Origin: Actinomycetales bacterium
Lineage (GTDB): Bacteria; Actinomycetota; Actinomycetes; Actinomycetales; Dermatophilaceae
Length of the DNA stretch: 64,000 bases
Assembly (NCBI GenBank): GCA_016710385.1
Contig: JADJVX010000017.1
Coordinates: 806,001 to 870,000, forward strand
Direction: 5' to 3'
Both the position numbers and the translations under genes were made by a program. Of the stretch, positions 41,409 through 48,539 are shown piece after piece; within the stretch, counting starts at the first letter, position 1, and every line of letters begins with the position of its first letter. Below the pieces are notes generated by a model. The model searched no databases, was not told where the DNA came from, and worked only from the letters and a program-made list of their open reading frames with translations.

Positions 41409-42461
41409 GTGACCTACGCTGACGGCGGCCTCGCGGTGAGCCGTTCCTACTTCGTCGAACTCGTCGCGCCGACGATTCGCCAGCACCTGCCCGAGCTGCG
41501 CTACGCGGCCGCGCGGATGGGTGCAGGCTCGGAGGTGCTCGGCCTTGACGATGAGATGTCCCGCGATCATGACTGGGGCCTGCGCCTGCAGCTGTTCGTG
41601 CCTGACGCCGACGTCACCCACCTGCTGTCGATGCTCGACAAGCGTTTACCGAACCAGTTTCGCGGGCACCCCGTGCGGTTCGGCTTCTCGGGCGACCCGG
41701 CCGTGCGGTTGCGCATCGATGTCCAGACCGTGGACTCCCTGCTCGCCACGCGCCTGGGCTTCGACCCCCGGCGTGCTCCGTCAGCGATGGACTGGCTGAG
41801 CCTCACTGGTCAAGCCGTCCTCGAGATCACCGCCGGAGAGGTTTTCCGCGACGACCTGGGCGACCTGACCTCGCTGCGGGAGGCGCTGTCGTGGTACCCC
41901 GAGGAAGTCTGGCGCCATGTCATCGCCTGCGACTGGCAGCGCATCGATCAGGAGCTGCCGCTGATGCAACGCGCGGGAGACCGGGGCGACGACCTTGGCT
42001 CTCGCGTCATCGCCGCGCGTCTGGTCGACACGACCATGCACCTGGGGTTCCTGCTGTGCCGACGGTGGGCGCCCTACCCCAAGTGGCGGGGGACCCTCTT
42101 CACCCGGCTGCCGCTACCTTCCGAGGTCGCGCCTGCGCTGAGCCACACGCTCCTGGCCACCACGTGGCAGGAACGAGCCGCCTGCCTCTCCACTGCACTG
42201 GACGCGCTCGCCGACCATCAGGGACGGCACGGCATACCGACATCCTGGCCCGCTTGTGTGCCGTTCCACGACCGGCCCTATGGCCATGTCGACGACAGCA
42301 TGGTGCCCCGCCTGCTCGACAGCATCCGTGACCCCGCTGTGCGGACGCTGCCAGCTGGCCTCGGCAGCATCGAACAGCGCTCCGACAACGTCGACCTGCT
42401 CACGCGAGCCACTCACCGGCGCGCGGCGCTGACCCAATCCCTCCGGTCGACAGACACCTGA
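41409..42461 (+). CDS. DUF4037 domain protein (nucleotidyltransferase-like)
   Basis: A 350-aa protein of the DUF4037 family. The N-terminal third has GSEVLGLDDEMSRDHDWG (about residues 40-57), an arrangement of acidic residues like that of nucleotidyltransferases, followed by LRLQLFVPD. The C-terminal part is helical (SWYPEEVWRHVIACDWQRID; LLCRRWAPYPKWRGTLF). The substrate is unknown. GTG 41409 is preferred; another GTG at 41436 (VSRSYFVELVAPT) is possible. It lies downstream of the Fic inverted repeat, so divergent co-regulation is conceivable. Confidence 0.8.
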   Translation: MTYADGGLAVSRSYFVELVAPTIRQHLPELRYAAARMGAGSEVLGLDDEMSRDHDWGLRLQLFVPDADVTHLLSMLDKRLPNQFRGHPVRFGFSGDPAVRLRIDVQTVDSLLATRLGFDPRRAPSAMDWLSLTGQAVLEITAGEVFRDDLGDLTSLREALSWYPEEVWRHVIACDWQRIDQELPLMQRAGDRGDDLGSRVIAARLVDTTMHLGFLLCRRWAPYPKWRGTLFTRLPLPSEVAPALSHTLLATTWQERAACLSTALDALADHQGRHGIPTSWPACVPFHDRPYGHVDDSMVPRLLDSIRDPAVRTLPAGLGSIEQRSDNVDLLTRATHRRAALTQSLRSTDT

Positions 42462-42470
42462 CGGCGGTAG

Positions 42471-42830
42471 AGATCGGGCCACCGTCGACTCGCCCTGCTC
42501 GTCGCGCGACGCGACATCCAGGTCGGCGAGGAAGTGACGAACAACTACGCCCCTCGACTACGGATCCCAACCGCGACCCCCGCCGCCGAGCAGGGCACGG
42601 CCTCGGGACTGGTCAACCTGGCTCGGAACCTCGGGTCGGTGACGGGCGCCTCGGTCATGCTCTGGATCTACACGGCGGCAGCCGCCCGCGAAGCCACCCC
42701 AGCAACGTCCGCGGTGGCTGGCTTCCGCGCGACCCTGCTCGCCGGGGCGGTGCTCGCTGGGCTAGCCGTCCTGGTCATCCGCCGGGCGGCCCCGCGGTAT
42801 CCAGCGAATCACTCGCCCCCCCGTCCGATC
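42471..42830 (+). pseudogene. Gene debris: SET-like fragment joined to MFS transporter C-terminus
   Basis: The open frame begins after a TAG and reads LALLVARRDIQVGEEVTNNY, resembling the end of a SET domain (RDI-GEE-T-NY). It then passes abruptly into GTASGLVNLARNLGSVTGAS and a hydrophobic helix (FRATLLAGAVLAGLAVLVI), the last two helices of an EmrB/QacA-type MFS exporter. There is no promoter, proper start or remaining transporter. The frame runs on to 43157 only as antisense of the zinc-ribbon gene. The SET resemblance is weak, the MFS one better. Confidence 0.5.
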
Positions 42831-42887
42831 ACCGAGTACGGCGCTGCGCGACCCACACCGGGTTTGCGCCAGCTTACGGGTGCTCGT

Positions 42888-43124
42888 TTACGGGCGCTCG
42901 GCAAGCTGCGGGTGGTCGCGCCAGGCCGGCATACCGCGCATATGCGCCCGGGTCTGCGCTTCCGCGGTGGCGCGATCCGCGCCGGTGCGTTGTGCCCACC
43001 CGACCATCCGCTCGAACCGGGTGTCGAAATCCTGCAACCGACCGGAGGCATCGACGCAGTGCTCGCAGTAGGGGCCAGCCTCGATCGGCATGCCGCAACT
43101 CTCACAGGGGGTCGACGTAGTCAC
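42888..43124 (-). CDS. Small zinc-ribbon protein
   Basis: A 78-aa protein with CESCGMPIEAGPYCEHCVD (about residues 6-24), a four-Cys zinc ribbon of the Zn_ribbon_2 type. The helical region FDTRFERMVGWAQR and MRGMPAWRDHPQL follow, the conserved end of this family. GTG 43124 lies 4 bases after AAGGAG. The function is unknown; similar proteins are often near membrane or regulatory genes. It is intact although its neighbour upstream on the + strand is debris. Confidence 0.8.
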   Translation of the reverse strand: MTTSTPCESCGMPIEAGPYCEHCVDASGRLQDFDTRFERMVGWAQRTGADRATAEAQTRAHMRGMPAWRDHPQLAERP

Positions 43125-43193
43125 GGTGCTCCTTTGTCGCGGCGAGGGTCGGGATGAACCGGGTGCGGCCACCCTGCCACCGCTGACCAAGTC

Positions 43194-43610
43194 CTACAAC
43201 GGGTGGATGGTGATCAGCCGTTCGAGGCCGGCGAAGTCTCCCGGGTTGCGCGTGTAGAGCGTTGCACCATGGGCATGAGCGGTCGCTGCGATGAGAAGGT
43301 CCCTGACCCGTCGCCTCGGCTGACGACCCGACGCGACCACGGCCGCTGCCAGTCGGCCATAGCTCGCGGCGACTGCATCATCGAGCGGCAGTGCGTCGAA
43401 TCGACGCTGAAGCACGCTCAGCCGCCGGAGCCGTTCCGCGCGCACGTCGTCAGCCCGAGCCACGAGGACCCCGAAGTGCAACTCGGCGAGCGTGACTGCG
43501 CTGATAGCCAGCACACCGGACAGTGGCACGACGTCCTGCGCGATGACGACACTGGTGTCCAACAGACCTCGTTCGCCGGTCTCTGACCGCGCCGTCACCG
43601 AACTGCCCAT
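43194..43610 (-). CDS. vapC: PIN-domain toxin, VapC type
   Basis: A 138-aa PIN-domain ribonuclease. The acidic active-site residues appear as LLDTSVVIA (about residues 16-24), TLAELHFG (about 40-47), RRVRDLLIAATAHAHG (about 99-114) and the final acidic position in YTRNPGDFAG. It would cleave specific RNAs when free of antitoxin. The start ATG lies inside the 3' end of the antitoxin gene (16-bp overlap), the normal layout for such pairs. Confidence 0.88.
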   Translation of the reverse strand: MGSSVTARSETGERGLLDTSVVIAQDVVPLSGVLAISAVTLAELHFGVLVARADDVRAERLRRLSVLQRRFDALPLDDAVAASYGRLAAAVVASGRQPRRRVRDLLIAATAHAHGATLYTRNPGDFAGLERLITIHPL

Positions 43611-43861
43611 GGATCGCGAAGTGCATCGTCGAGCAACTCGCGATCACGACTCCACTCTGGATCGTCGGGCCCGTCGAACAGGTCAGCCACGTCAGCCCAG
43701 CGCTGCCATCGGGTGAGCTGTGCGGGCACCAGACGGGCACTCGGCCGACCGGAAACCGTGATCACGAACTCCTTGATCAGGGCCTGCGAAAGATCGCGCT
43801 GGCGAGACGAGCGAGGCAGGCGACATGACGCACGTCGGACCGGAGCACCTGAGGCGAGCAC
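43595..43861 (-). CDS. vapB: Phd/VapB-type antitoxin, N-terminus atypical
   Basis: The conserved part is FVITVSGRPSARLVPA followed by an acidic toxin-binding tail (DLFDGPDDPEWSRDRELLDD). Before it, RQRDLSQALIKE resembles the Phd DNA-binding helix, but it runs straight into FVIT without the usual short V-x-A-G-E linker, suggesting a small deletion. No start with a ribosome site is obvious; GTG 43861 is a guess giving 88 aa. A competing frame (ATG near 43826) ends after about 18 codons. The antitoxin may be damaged or its start misread. Confidence 0.55.
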   Translation of the reverse strand: MLASGAPVRRASCRLPRSSRQRDLSQALIKEFVITVSGRPSARLVPAQLTRWQRWADVADLFDGPDDPEWSRDRELLDDALRDPWAVR

Positions 43862-43913
43862 ACGGCATACGGAATCCGCGGTATCTCCCCCCAAACTGGA
43901 CTGTTTTCCGTCG

Positions 43914-43942
43914 TTGACTAGGCAGTTCGCCACGGATAGGCA
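43914..43942 (+). promoter_or_regulatory. Promoter of the class III aminotransferase gene
   Basis: TTGACT (43914-43919), 17 bases, TAGGCA (43937-43942), about 40 bases before the ATG. It is the best sigma-A-like promoter in the window. Confidence 0.65.
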
Positions 43943-43989
43943 ACAATGCACCCAACCCGGCGAAGCTCGCCCTCAGCACAGGAGACGGC

Positions 43990-45408
43990 ATGACCGACCA
44001 GCCCAGCACCCCGTCCTGGCCCGCCCACGACCCGGCGACCCGACGCTGGCTGCCCACCAGGTCCACCCCGCTCAATGCCGACCGCGTCGAGGCGCTGCTC
44101 GCCCAGGAGTGGGAGAAGTTCGAGCGCAACACCCCGCAGTCGGGCGAGCACAACGCCCGCGCAGCCAAGATCCTGCCGCTGGGGGTCACCTCGTCCTTCC
44201 AGCACTGGGACCCCTACCCCATCTCGATCGTCTCGGCCCGCGGCGCCCACGTCACCGACGTCGACGGGCGCAGGCTGTTGGACATGTCGATGGGCTTCGG
44301 CGCGATGATGGTCGGCCACCTCAACCCGGTCGTCGTCGATCATGTGCGCCACGCGCTCGACCACGTCGGCACGCTCTTCGTCACCCCGTCGCCGACGGCC
44401 ACCGAGGTCGCCGAGCTCTTCCAGGAACGCTTCGGCCTGGACATGTTGCGCTTCACCCAGTCGGGCACCGAGTCGCTCATGTATGCCGTGCGCGCGGCGC
44501 GCGCCTACACCGGCCGCAAAGCAATCATCAAGATCGAGGGCGGCTACCACGGCGGCTACGACCCGCTGCAGGTCTCGGTCAAGCCGGCCCTGGCCGACAT
44601 CGGCCCCGCCCACGCGCCGACCCCCGACACCCCGCCGGAGGTCGAGGCGGGCACCGTCCACGTCGTGCCGTTCAACAACCTCGACCGCCTGCGCGCGATC
44701 CTCGCCGAGCACGGTCGCGAGATCGCCGCGCTCGTCATGGAGCCGGTCATCGAAAACCTCGCGATCGTCGTCCCCGACGAGGGCTACCTCGCCGGCGTGC
44801 GCCAGGCCTGCGATGAGCACGGCGTCGTGCTCATCTTCGACGAGGTCAAGACCGGCCTCACCGCCGGGTATGCCGGCGCCTCGCAACGGGTGGGCATCAA
44901 GCCCGACCTGGTCACCCTCGCCAAGAGCATCGGTGGCGGACTCCCGCTGGCGGCCTTCGGCGGGCGGCAGGAGGTCATGCAGGTGGTCGTCGACGGCCGG
45001 ATGGCCCACTTCGGCACCTACAACGGCAACCCGTTGGTCATGGCCGCCGCCCGCGCGGTCGATGAGGTGTGCACCCATGAGGCGCTCGACCGGGCCGAGG
45101 GCATCAACGTCCGCACTCTCGACGCCATCGACGCCGTGATCACCGAGTTCGACCTGCCTGCGCACACCGTGGGCCTGGGCATCAAGGGCTGCATCACCTG
45201 GTCGACGACGCCGGTCCGCAACTACCGCGACTACAAGGCCACCGACTTCCGGGTCGCCGAGCTGTCCTGGCTGTGGGGCGTCAACCGGCACATCCTCACC
45301 CCGCCCGGCTTGGACGAGCAGTGGCTGGTCTCGCTGGCCCACACCGACGAGGACATGGCCGCGCTCGTCAGCGATTTCCGCGAACTCGCCGAGGCGCTGC
45401 GCGCCTGA
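43990..45408 (+). CDS. Class III (PLP-dependent) aminotransferase
   Basis: A 472-aa fold-type I enzyme related to glutamate-1-semialdehyde aminomutase and omega-aminotransferases. Hallmarks are FTQSGTESLMYAVRAARAYTG (PLP phosphate loop, shown in part), EGGYHGGYDPL, VLIFDEVKTG (Asp to PLP nitrogen) and TLAKSIGGGLPLAAFGG with the Schiff-base Lys (about residue 315), then FGTYNGNPL. The 50-residue N-terminal region before the catalytic fold is longer than in HemL, and no haem genes are adjacent, so it is probably a catabolic aminotransferase. GGAGAC precedes the ATG. A hairpin follows the gene. Confidence 0.88.
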   Translation: MTDQPSTPSWPAHDPATRRWLPTRSTPLNADRVEALLAQEWEKFERNTPQSGEHNARAAKILPLGVTSSFQHWDPYPISIVSARGAHVTDVDGRRLLDMSMGFGAMMVGHLNPVVVDHVRHALDHVGTLFVTPSPTATEVAELFQERFGLDMLRFTQSGTESLMYAVRAARAYTGRKAIIKIEGGYHGGYDPLQVSVKPALADIGPAHAPTPDTPPEVEAGTVHVVPFNNLDRLRAILAEHGREIAALVMEPVIENLAIVVPDEGYLAGVRQACDEHGVVLIFDEVKTGLTAGYAGASQRVGIKPDLVTLAKSIGGGLPLAAFGGRQEVMQVVVDGRMAHFGTYNGNPLVMAAARAVDEVCTHEALDRAEGINVRTLDAIDAVITEFDLPAHTVGLGIKGCITWSTTPVRNYRDYKATDFRVAELSWLWGVNRHILTPPGLDEQWLVSLAHTDEDMAALVSDFRELAEALRA

Positions 45409-45423
45409 GCCCGCACTGCACTG

Positions 45424-45468
45424 CAGCAGCCCTCCCGCGGTGAGCCGTCACTGCGCGGGGGGCTGCTG
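45424..45468. terminator. Hairpin after the aminotransferase gene
   Basis: CAGCAGCC...CCCGCG pairs with CGCGGG...GGCTGCTG with one bulge. It separates the convergent aminotransferase and membrane-protein genes. Confidence 0.6.
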
Positions 45469-46433
45469 GCTGCCGGGGTGCTGGCTGCCGGGGTGCTGGC
45501 TGCCAGGAGGCTCCCCACCGCGCGGGGGACGCCGGTATGCCGTGAGGTCGGCTTCCCCGAGGTCCACCCCGTCAGTGCCGGGCAAGACCCCCGGCCGGGT
45601 GAACACCCCCGATCCGACCGACGGCGGTGACTCCCAGCCTGGAGTTTCGTTGCCAGGGCCTGCTGCGCCGAGCACGCTCGCCGGCCCGGCCAGCCAGTCA
45701 CCAGCAGGTCACCCCCCGATGCGCTCGCAGCTTCGGCTGCCTGCTTCGGTCCGCGAGGGACCGTCTCGGCAGGATCCGCCGACGACGGCAAAGGCGGGTG
45801 GGCGACCTCGTCTTCGCCATCGGCCGACGTCGATCCCATCGCGGTGGCAGCGACGGCCGGCGTCAGCCGCGCCATTCCGGTGTTGACCACCACGACCGCC
45901 GCCAGGGTCAGCGTGGTGGCGATCCACCTCTGCTGACTGCCCAAGGCGCCGATGACCCAGTTGCCCCGCTCGCGTATCGCGGCAAAGTAGTCGCTGGCGA
46001 CCCAGGGGAAGACCGCACAGAGCAGCGTGATCGCAGTAATCACGGCCCAGACGATCGCCCCGGACAACGCCGACAGCCACGGCGGGTTGCGCGTCCACGA
46101 CCTCGCCGCCGTGCCGCGCCGGTGCAGCGCGGTGATGGCGGTGCCTGCGACGGCGGCCGCCGGAAGCGCGGCCACCCAGTCGCCGGGCGACCCCATCGAC
46201 GTCGTCATGATGTACAGGGCGGTGCCGAACTGGCCCCAGGGCAGCGCCGGCAACGAGAGCGGCCGGCCGTTCTCATCGAACTCGCCGAACACCGGCCCCA
46301 TCTCACCCGTCGCGGCATAGAACCCCCAGAGCGCGTGCGCCCACAGGACGGGCACGGCATACAGAGGCACCACCAACCAGAGCGGGATGACCTTCCGAAG
46401 CCACGCTGTCGTCGCGTTCTCCCCTGCGTGCAT
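45448..46433 (-). pseudogene. Four-helix membrane protein with a probable frameshift
   Basis: Starting at ATG 46433, the frame gives a polytopic membrane protein I do not recognise: helices around residues 13-35, 78-100, 118-140 and 160-182. DYFAAIRERGNWVIGAL precedes the last helix, and a polar tail with GDLLVTG follows. At about 45690 the frame slips. A deleted C in CTGGCTGG (CTGGCcTGG would continue LAGPASVLGAAGPGNETP) moves the sensible reading to the frame ending at 45448 with PPGSQHPGSQHPGSQQ. In the printed frame it would run on antisense to the aminotransferase to 45231. It is either real decay or a sequence error. Function unknown. Confidence 0.6.
45464..45508. repeat. 15-bp tandem repeat encoding a GSQHP tail
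   Basis: TGCTGGCTGCCGGGG occurs three times in tandem (the third with two changes). On the minus strand it encodes SQHPG repeats at the end of the membrane protein. Confidence 0.85.
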
Positions 46434-46569
46434 GCCTGACCCTAATCCGCTGGTACCGACAGCGGCGCCGCAGCCCTCCCACAGAATCACCACAGCATCC
46501 CCCCAGCGGGCTCCCAACCACCCGAGGTGACATCGAGGGAACGGCCCATCGCATCCCAAGGAGCGCCCC

Positions 46570-47877
46570 ATGACCCAGACCCCCACCGGTGTCGGCCCCA
46601 CGGCGACCCTGCCCGGCTCGGTCAGCCAGACCCCAGCGAGCGGTTCCCGGCCCACCGAGGCGTTGCCCACGGCATACCCGACCGCAGTCTTCCCGCCGCC
46701 GTTCCCGCCGGCCGGACCGCCGAGTCCACCGGCGAGCACGCCGCAGCCCGCCCGGAGGCACGGCGCCCGCCGGGTCGCCGAACTCGCGACGGTCGCCGTG
46801 CTCGCCGCTGGGCTGGCAAGCGGAGGCACGTATGCCGTGACCCGCACCTCCCCCGCCGCGGTGTCGAGCACCGGGACCACCCAGCCCCAGAACGCCAACC
46901 CCGCGGCGCCGGTCATCCAGGCCGCTGGCACCGCTCCCGACTGGGCAGCGACCGCCAAAGCGGTCTCGCCCAGCGTTGTGGCGATCAAGGTCACCAGCGC
47001 CCAGGCAGAGGGCGAAGGTTCAGGTGTGATCCTGGATAAGGCCGGCCACATCATCACCAACAACCACGTCGCCACCGGGGCCGGCAGCGCGGCCACGATC
47101 ACGGTCACCCTCGACGACGGCCGCACCTACCCCGCGACGATCGCGGGCACCGACCCGTCGACCGACCTGGCCGTCCTCACCCTCAGCGCGCCACCAGCCG
47201 ACCTCGTGCCGATCAGCATCGGCGACTCGGATGCACTCACGGTGGGCCAGCCGGTCATGGCGGTCGGCAATCCGCTGGGGCTGGCCGGCACCGTGACGAC
47301 GGGCATCGTCAGCGCGCTGAACCGGCCGGTGAGCACTGGTTCGGACAGCACGAGTCGCGGCGGTGACCCGGTGGTCACCAATGCGATCCAGACGTCGGCT
47401 GCCATCAATCCCGGCAACTCCGGTGGCGCCCTGGTCACCGCCAACGGCCAACTCGTCGGCATCAACTCGTCGATCGCCTCGCTGGGCTCCTCCAGTGGCC
47501 AGAGCGGCAACATCGGCATCGGCTTCGCCATCCCGGTCACGGAGGCCAAGGCCATCGCCGATCAACTCATCGCCACCGGTTCGGCCAAGCACGCCTACCT
47601 CGGCGTCTCGTCCACCGATGGCACCGTTACCGACGGCGGCGCACAGCGGGCGGCCGCGGTCCTGCGGACGGTCGCGCCCGGCACCCCGGCGGCGACGGCC
47701 GGCCTGCGGTCCGGCGATGCCGTTGTGGCCATCGGCGGCGAACGGGTCGACTCCTCGCTGGCCCTGGTTGCCTCGATCCGGGAGCGCCGGGTGGGCGACA
47801 CCGTCTCGCTCACCGTCGTGCGCGAGGGGCAGCGGCAGCAGATCGACGTCACGCTCGTGGCGCGTCCGGCCGCCTGA
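46570..47877 (+). CDS. HtrA/DegP-like trypsin-type serine protease with PDZ domain
   Basis: A 435-aa membrane-anchored protease. A Pro/Thr-rich cytoplasmic N-terminus (1-65) precedes one helix (about 72-95). The S1C domain follows with the catalytic triad in TNNHVATG (His), STDLAVLTL (Asp) and AINPGNSGGALV (Ser, about residue 288). The PDZ domain is about 335-425 (AYLGVSS; GLRSGDAVVAIGGERV). It would degrade or refold misfolded extracytoplasmic proteins. The ATG follows AAGGAGCGCCCC. It is a single gene with its own terminator. Confidence 0.92.
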   Translation: MTQTPTGVGPTATLPGSVSQTPASGSRPTEALPTAYPTAVFPPPFPPAGPPSPPASTPQPARRHGARRVAELATVAVLAAGLASGGTYAVTRTSPAAVSSTGTTQPQNANPAAPVIQAAGTAPDWAATAKAVSPSVVAIKVTSAQAEGEGSGVILDKAGHIITNNHVATGAGSAATITVTLDDGRTYPATIAGTDPSTDLAVLTLSAPPADLVPISIGDSDALTVGQPVMAVGNPLGLAGTVTTGIVSALNRPVSTGSDSTSRGGDPVVTNAIQTSAAINPGNSGGALVTANGQLVGINSSIASLGSSSGQSGNIGIGFAIPVTEAKAIADQLIATGSAKHAYLGVSSTDGTVTDGGAQRAAAVLRTVAPGTPAATAGLRSGDAVVAIGGERVDSSLALVASIRERRVGDTVSLTVVREGQRQQIDVTLVARPAA

Positions 47878-47896
47878 GCCGGCCCGCATCCGGAGA

Positions 47897-47932
47897 GCAG
47901 CCGGGTCCTGTCCCGCAACAGGACCCGGCTGC
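47897..47932. terminator. Terminator after the HtrA-like gene
   Basis: GCAGCCGGGTCCTGT / ACAGGACCCGGCTGC, a perfect 15-bp stem with a 6-base loop, 20 bases after the stop. Confidence 0.88.
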
Positions 47933-47987
47933 GGCCGTGAGAGTCGCATTCCGCCGACTCCCGCTTTGCTGCGCCACCCCACACACA

Positions 47988-48026
47988 GGTATGCCGTGCC
48001 ACCGATGCGGGGTGCCACGGCATACC
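47988..48026. repeat. Inverted pair of the dispersed 8-mer
   Basis: GGTATGCCGTG and CACGGCATACC, 17 bases apart, form a perfect 11-bp stem-loop in the long gap between the protease and HelR-like genes. Confidence 0.75.
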
Positions 48027-48089
48027 AGTCTTTCGAGCGATACGGCGCCAAGATCATGTGTTCAAACCCCCACAAACCGGGCGGGGTTA

Positions 48090-48130
48090 AGCGAGGCAAC
48101 CGCGCGCTGAGCGTCTGCGGTTGCCTCGCT
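48090..48130 (+). terminator. Strong hairpin, terminator-like
   Basis: AGCGAGGCAACCGC / GCGGTTGCCTCGCT, 14-bp perfect stem with a 13-base loop, followed by CTTAC. No gene ends immediately before it on either strand. Confidence 0.65.
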
Positions 48131-48159
48131 CTTACCCCCCGTCCTCACCCGCGTTGGGA

Positions 48160-48356
48160 TCTCCGAGGCGGTGGTTAGGGAGCCACCGTTGACTCGGACT
48201 GTGGCTCCTCGGGCAAGGGGGACCCGTTGGGCTAGGAGCTGCACCGTGCGATTGAGGAAGGTAGGTGGAGCAGCTCTCCCCACTGCCCCACCTACCTCGT
48301 TCGTGTGGTTCGCCCTTCCGGCTGGTCCCCCCCGGAACCCTCCGGAAGGGCGAACC
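48160..48356 (+). ncRNA. Candidate structured RNA / attenuator upstream of the HelR-like gene
   Basis: Three further stems are packed in 200 bases. GGAGCCAC/GTGGCTCC (48179-48208) competes with CGGTGG/CCACCG; AGGTAGGTGG/CCACCTACCT (48259-48297) is mutually exclusive with GAGCTGC/GCAGCTC (48236-48276); and a perfect 15-bp stem, GGTTCGCCCTTCCGG with its complement (48307-48356), follows. No convincing reading frame covers them. Alternative pairings upstream of a gene suggest a switch or attenuator. The rest of the gap (48357-48539) has a T8 tract at 48452-48459 and nothing else I can name. The strand is an inference from the downstream gene. Confidence 0.45.
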
Positions 48357-48539
48357 CTGACTCCGCCTCGTTCGCGCCTGGCGCGGTGTCCGTGTGCGTT
48401 GTCGGATGTAGGACGGCAACCCCCCCGATCCATGACACATGTTTCGAGAAGTTTTTTTTCCGGACTTTTCGGCCCCCCGCCGGCCCCCACCTCGCTGCCG
48501 CGGCAGGCCCGTCGGGACAGCCCGGCATACTGACTCCTC

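Noticed and set aside
43990..45408. Glutamate-1-semialdehyde aminomutase (hemL)
   Set aside because: The fold is the same, but the long N-terminal extension and the lack of haem genes argue for another class III aminotransferase.
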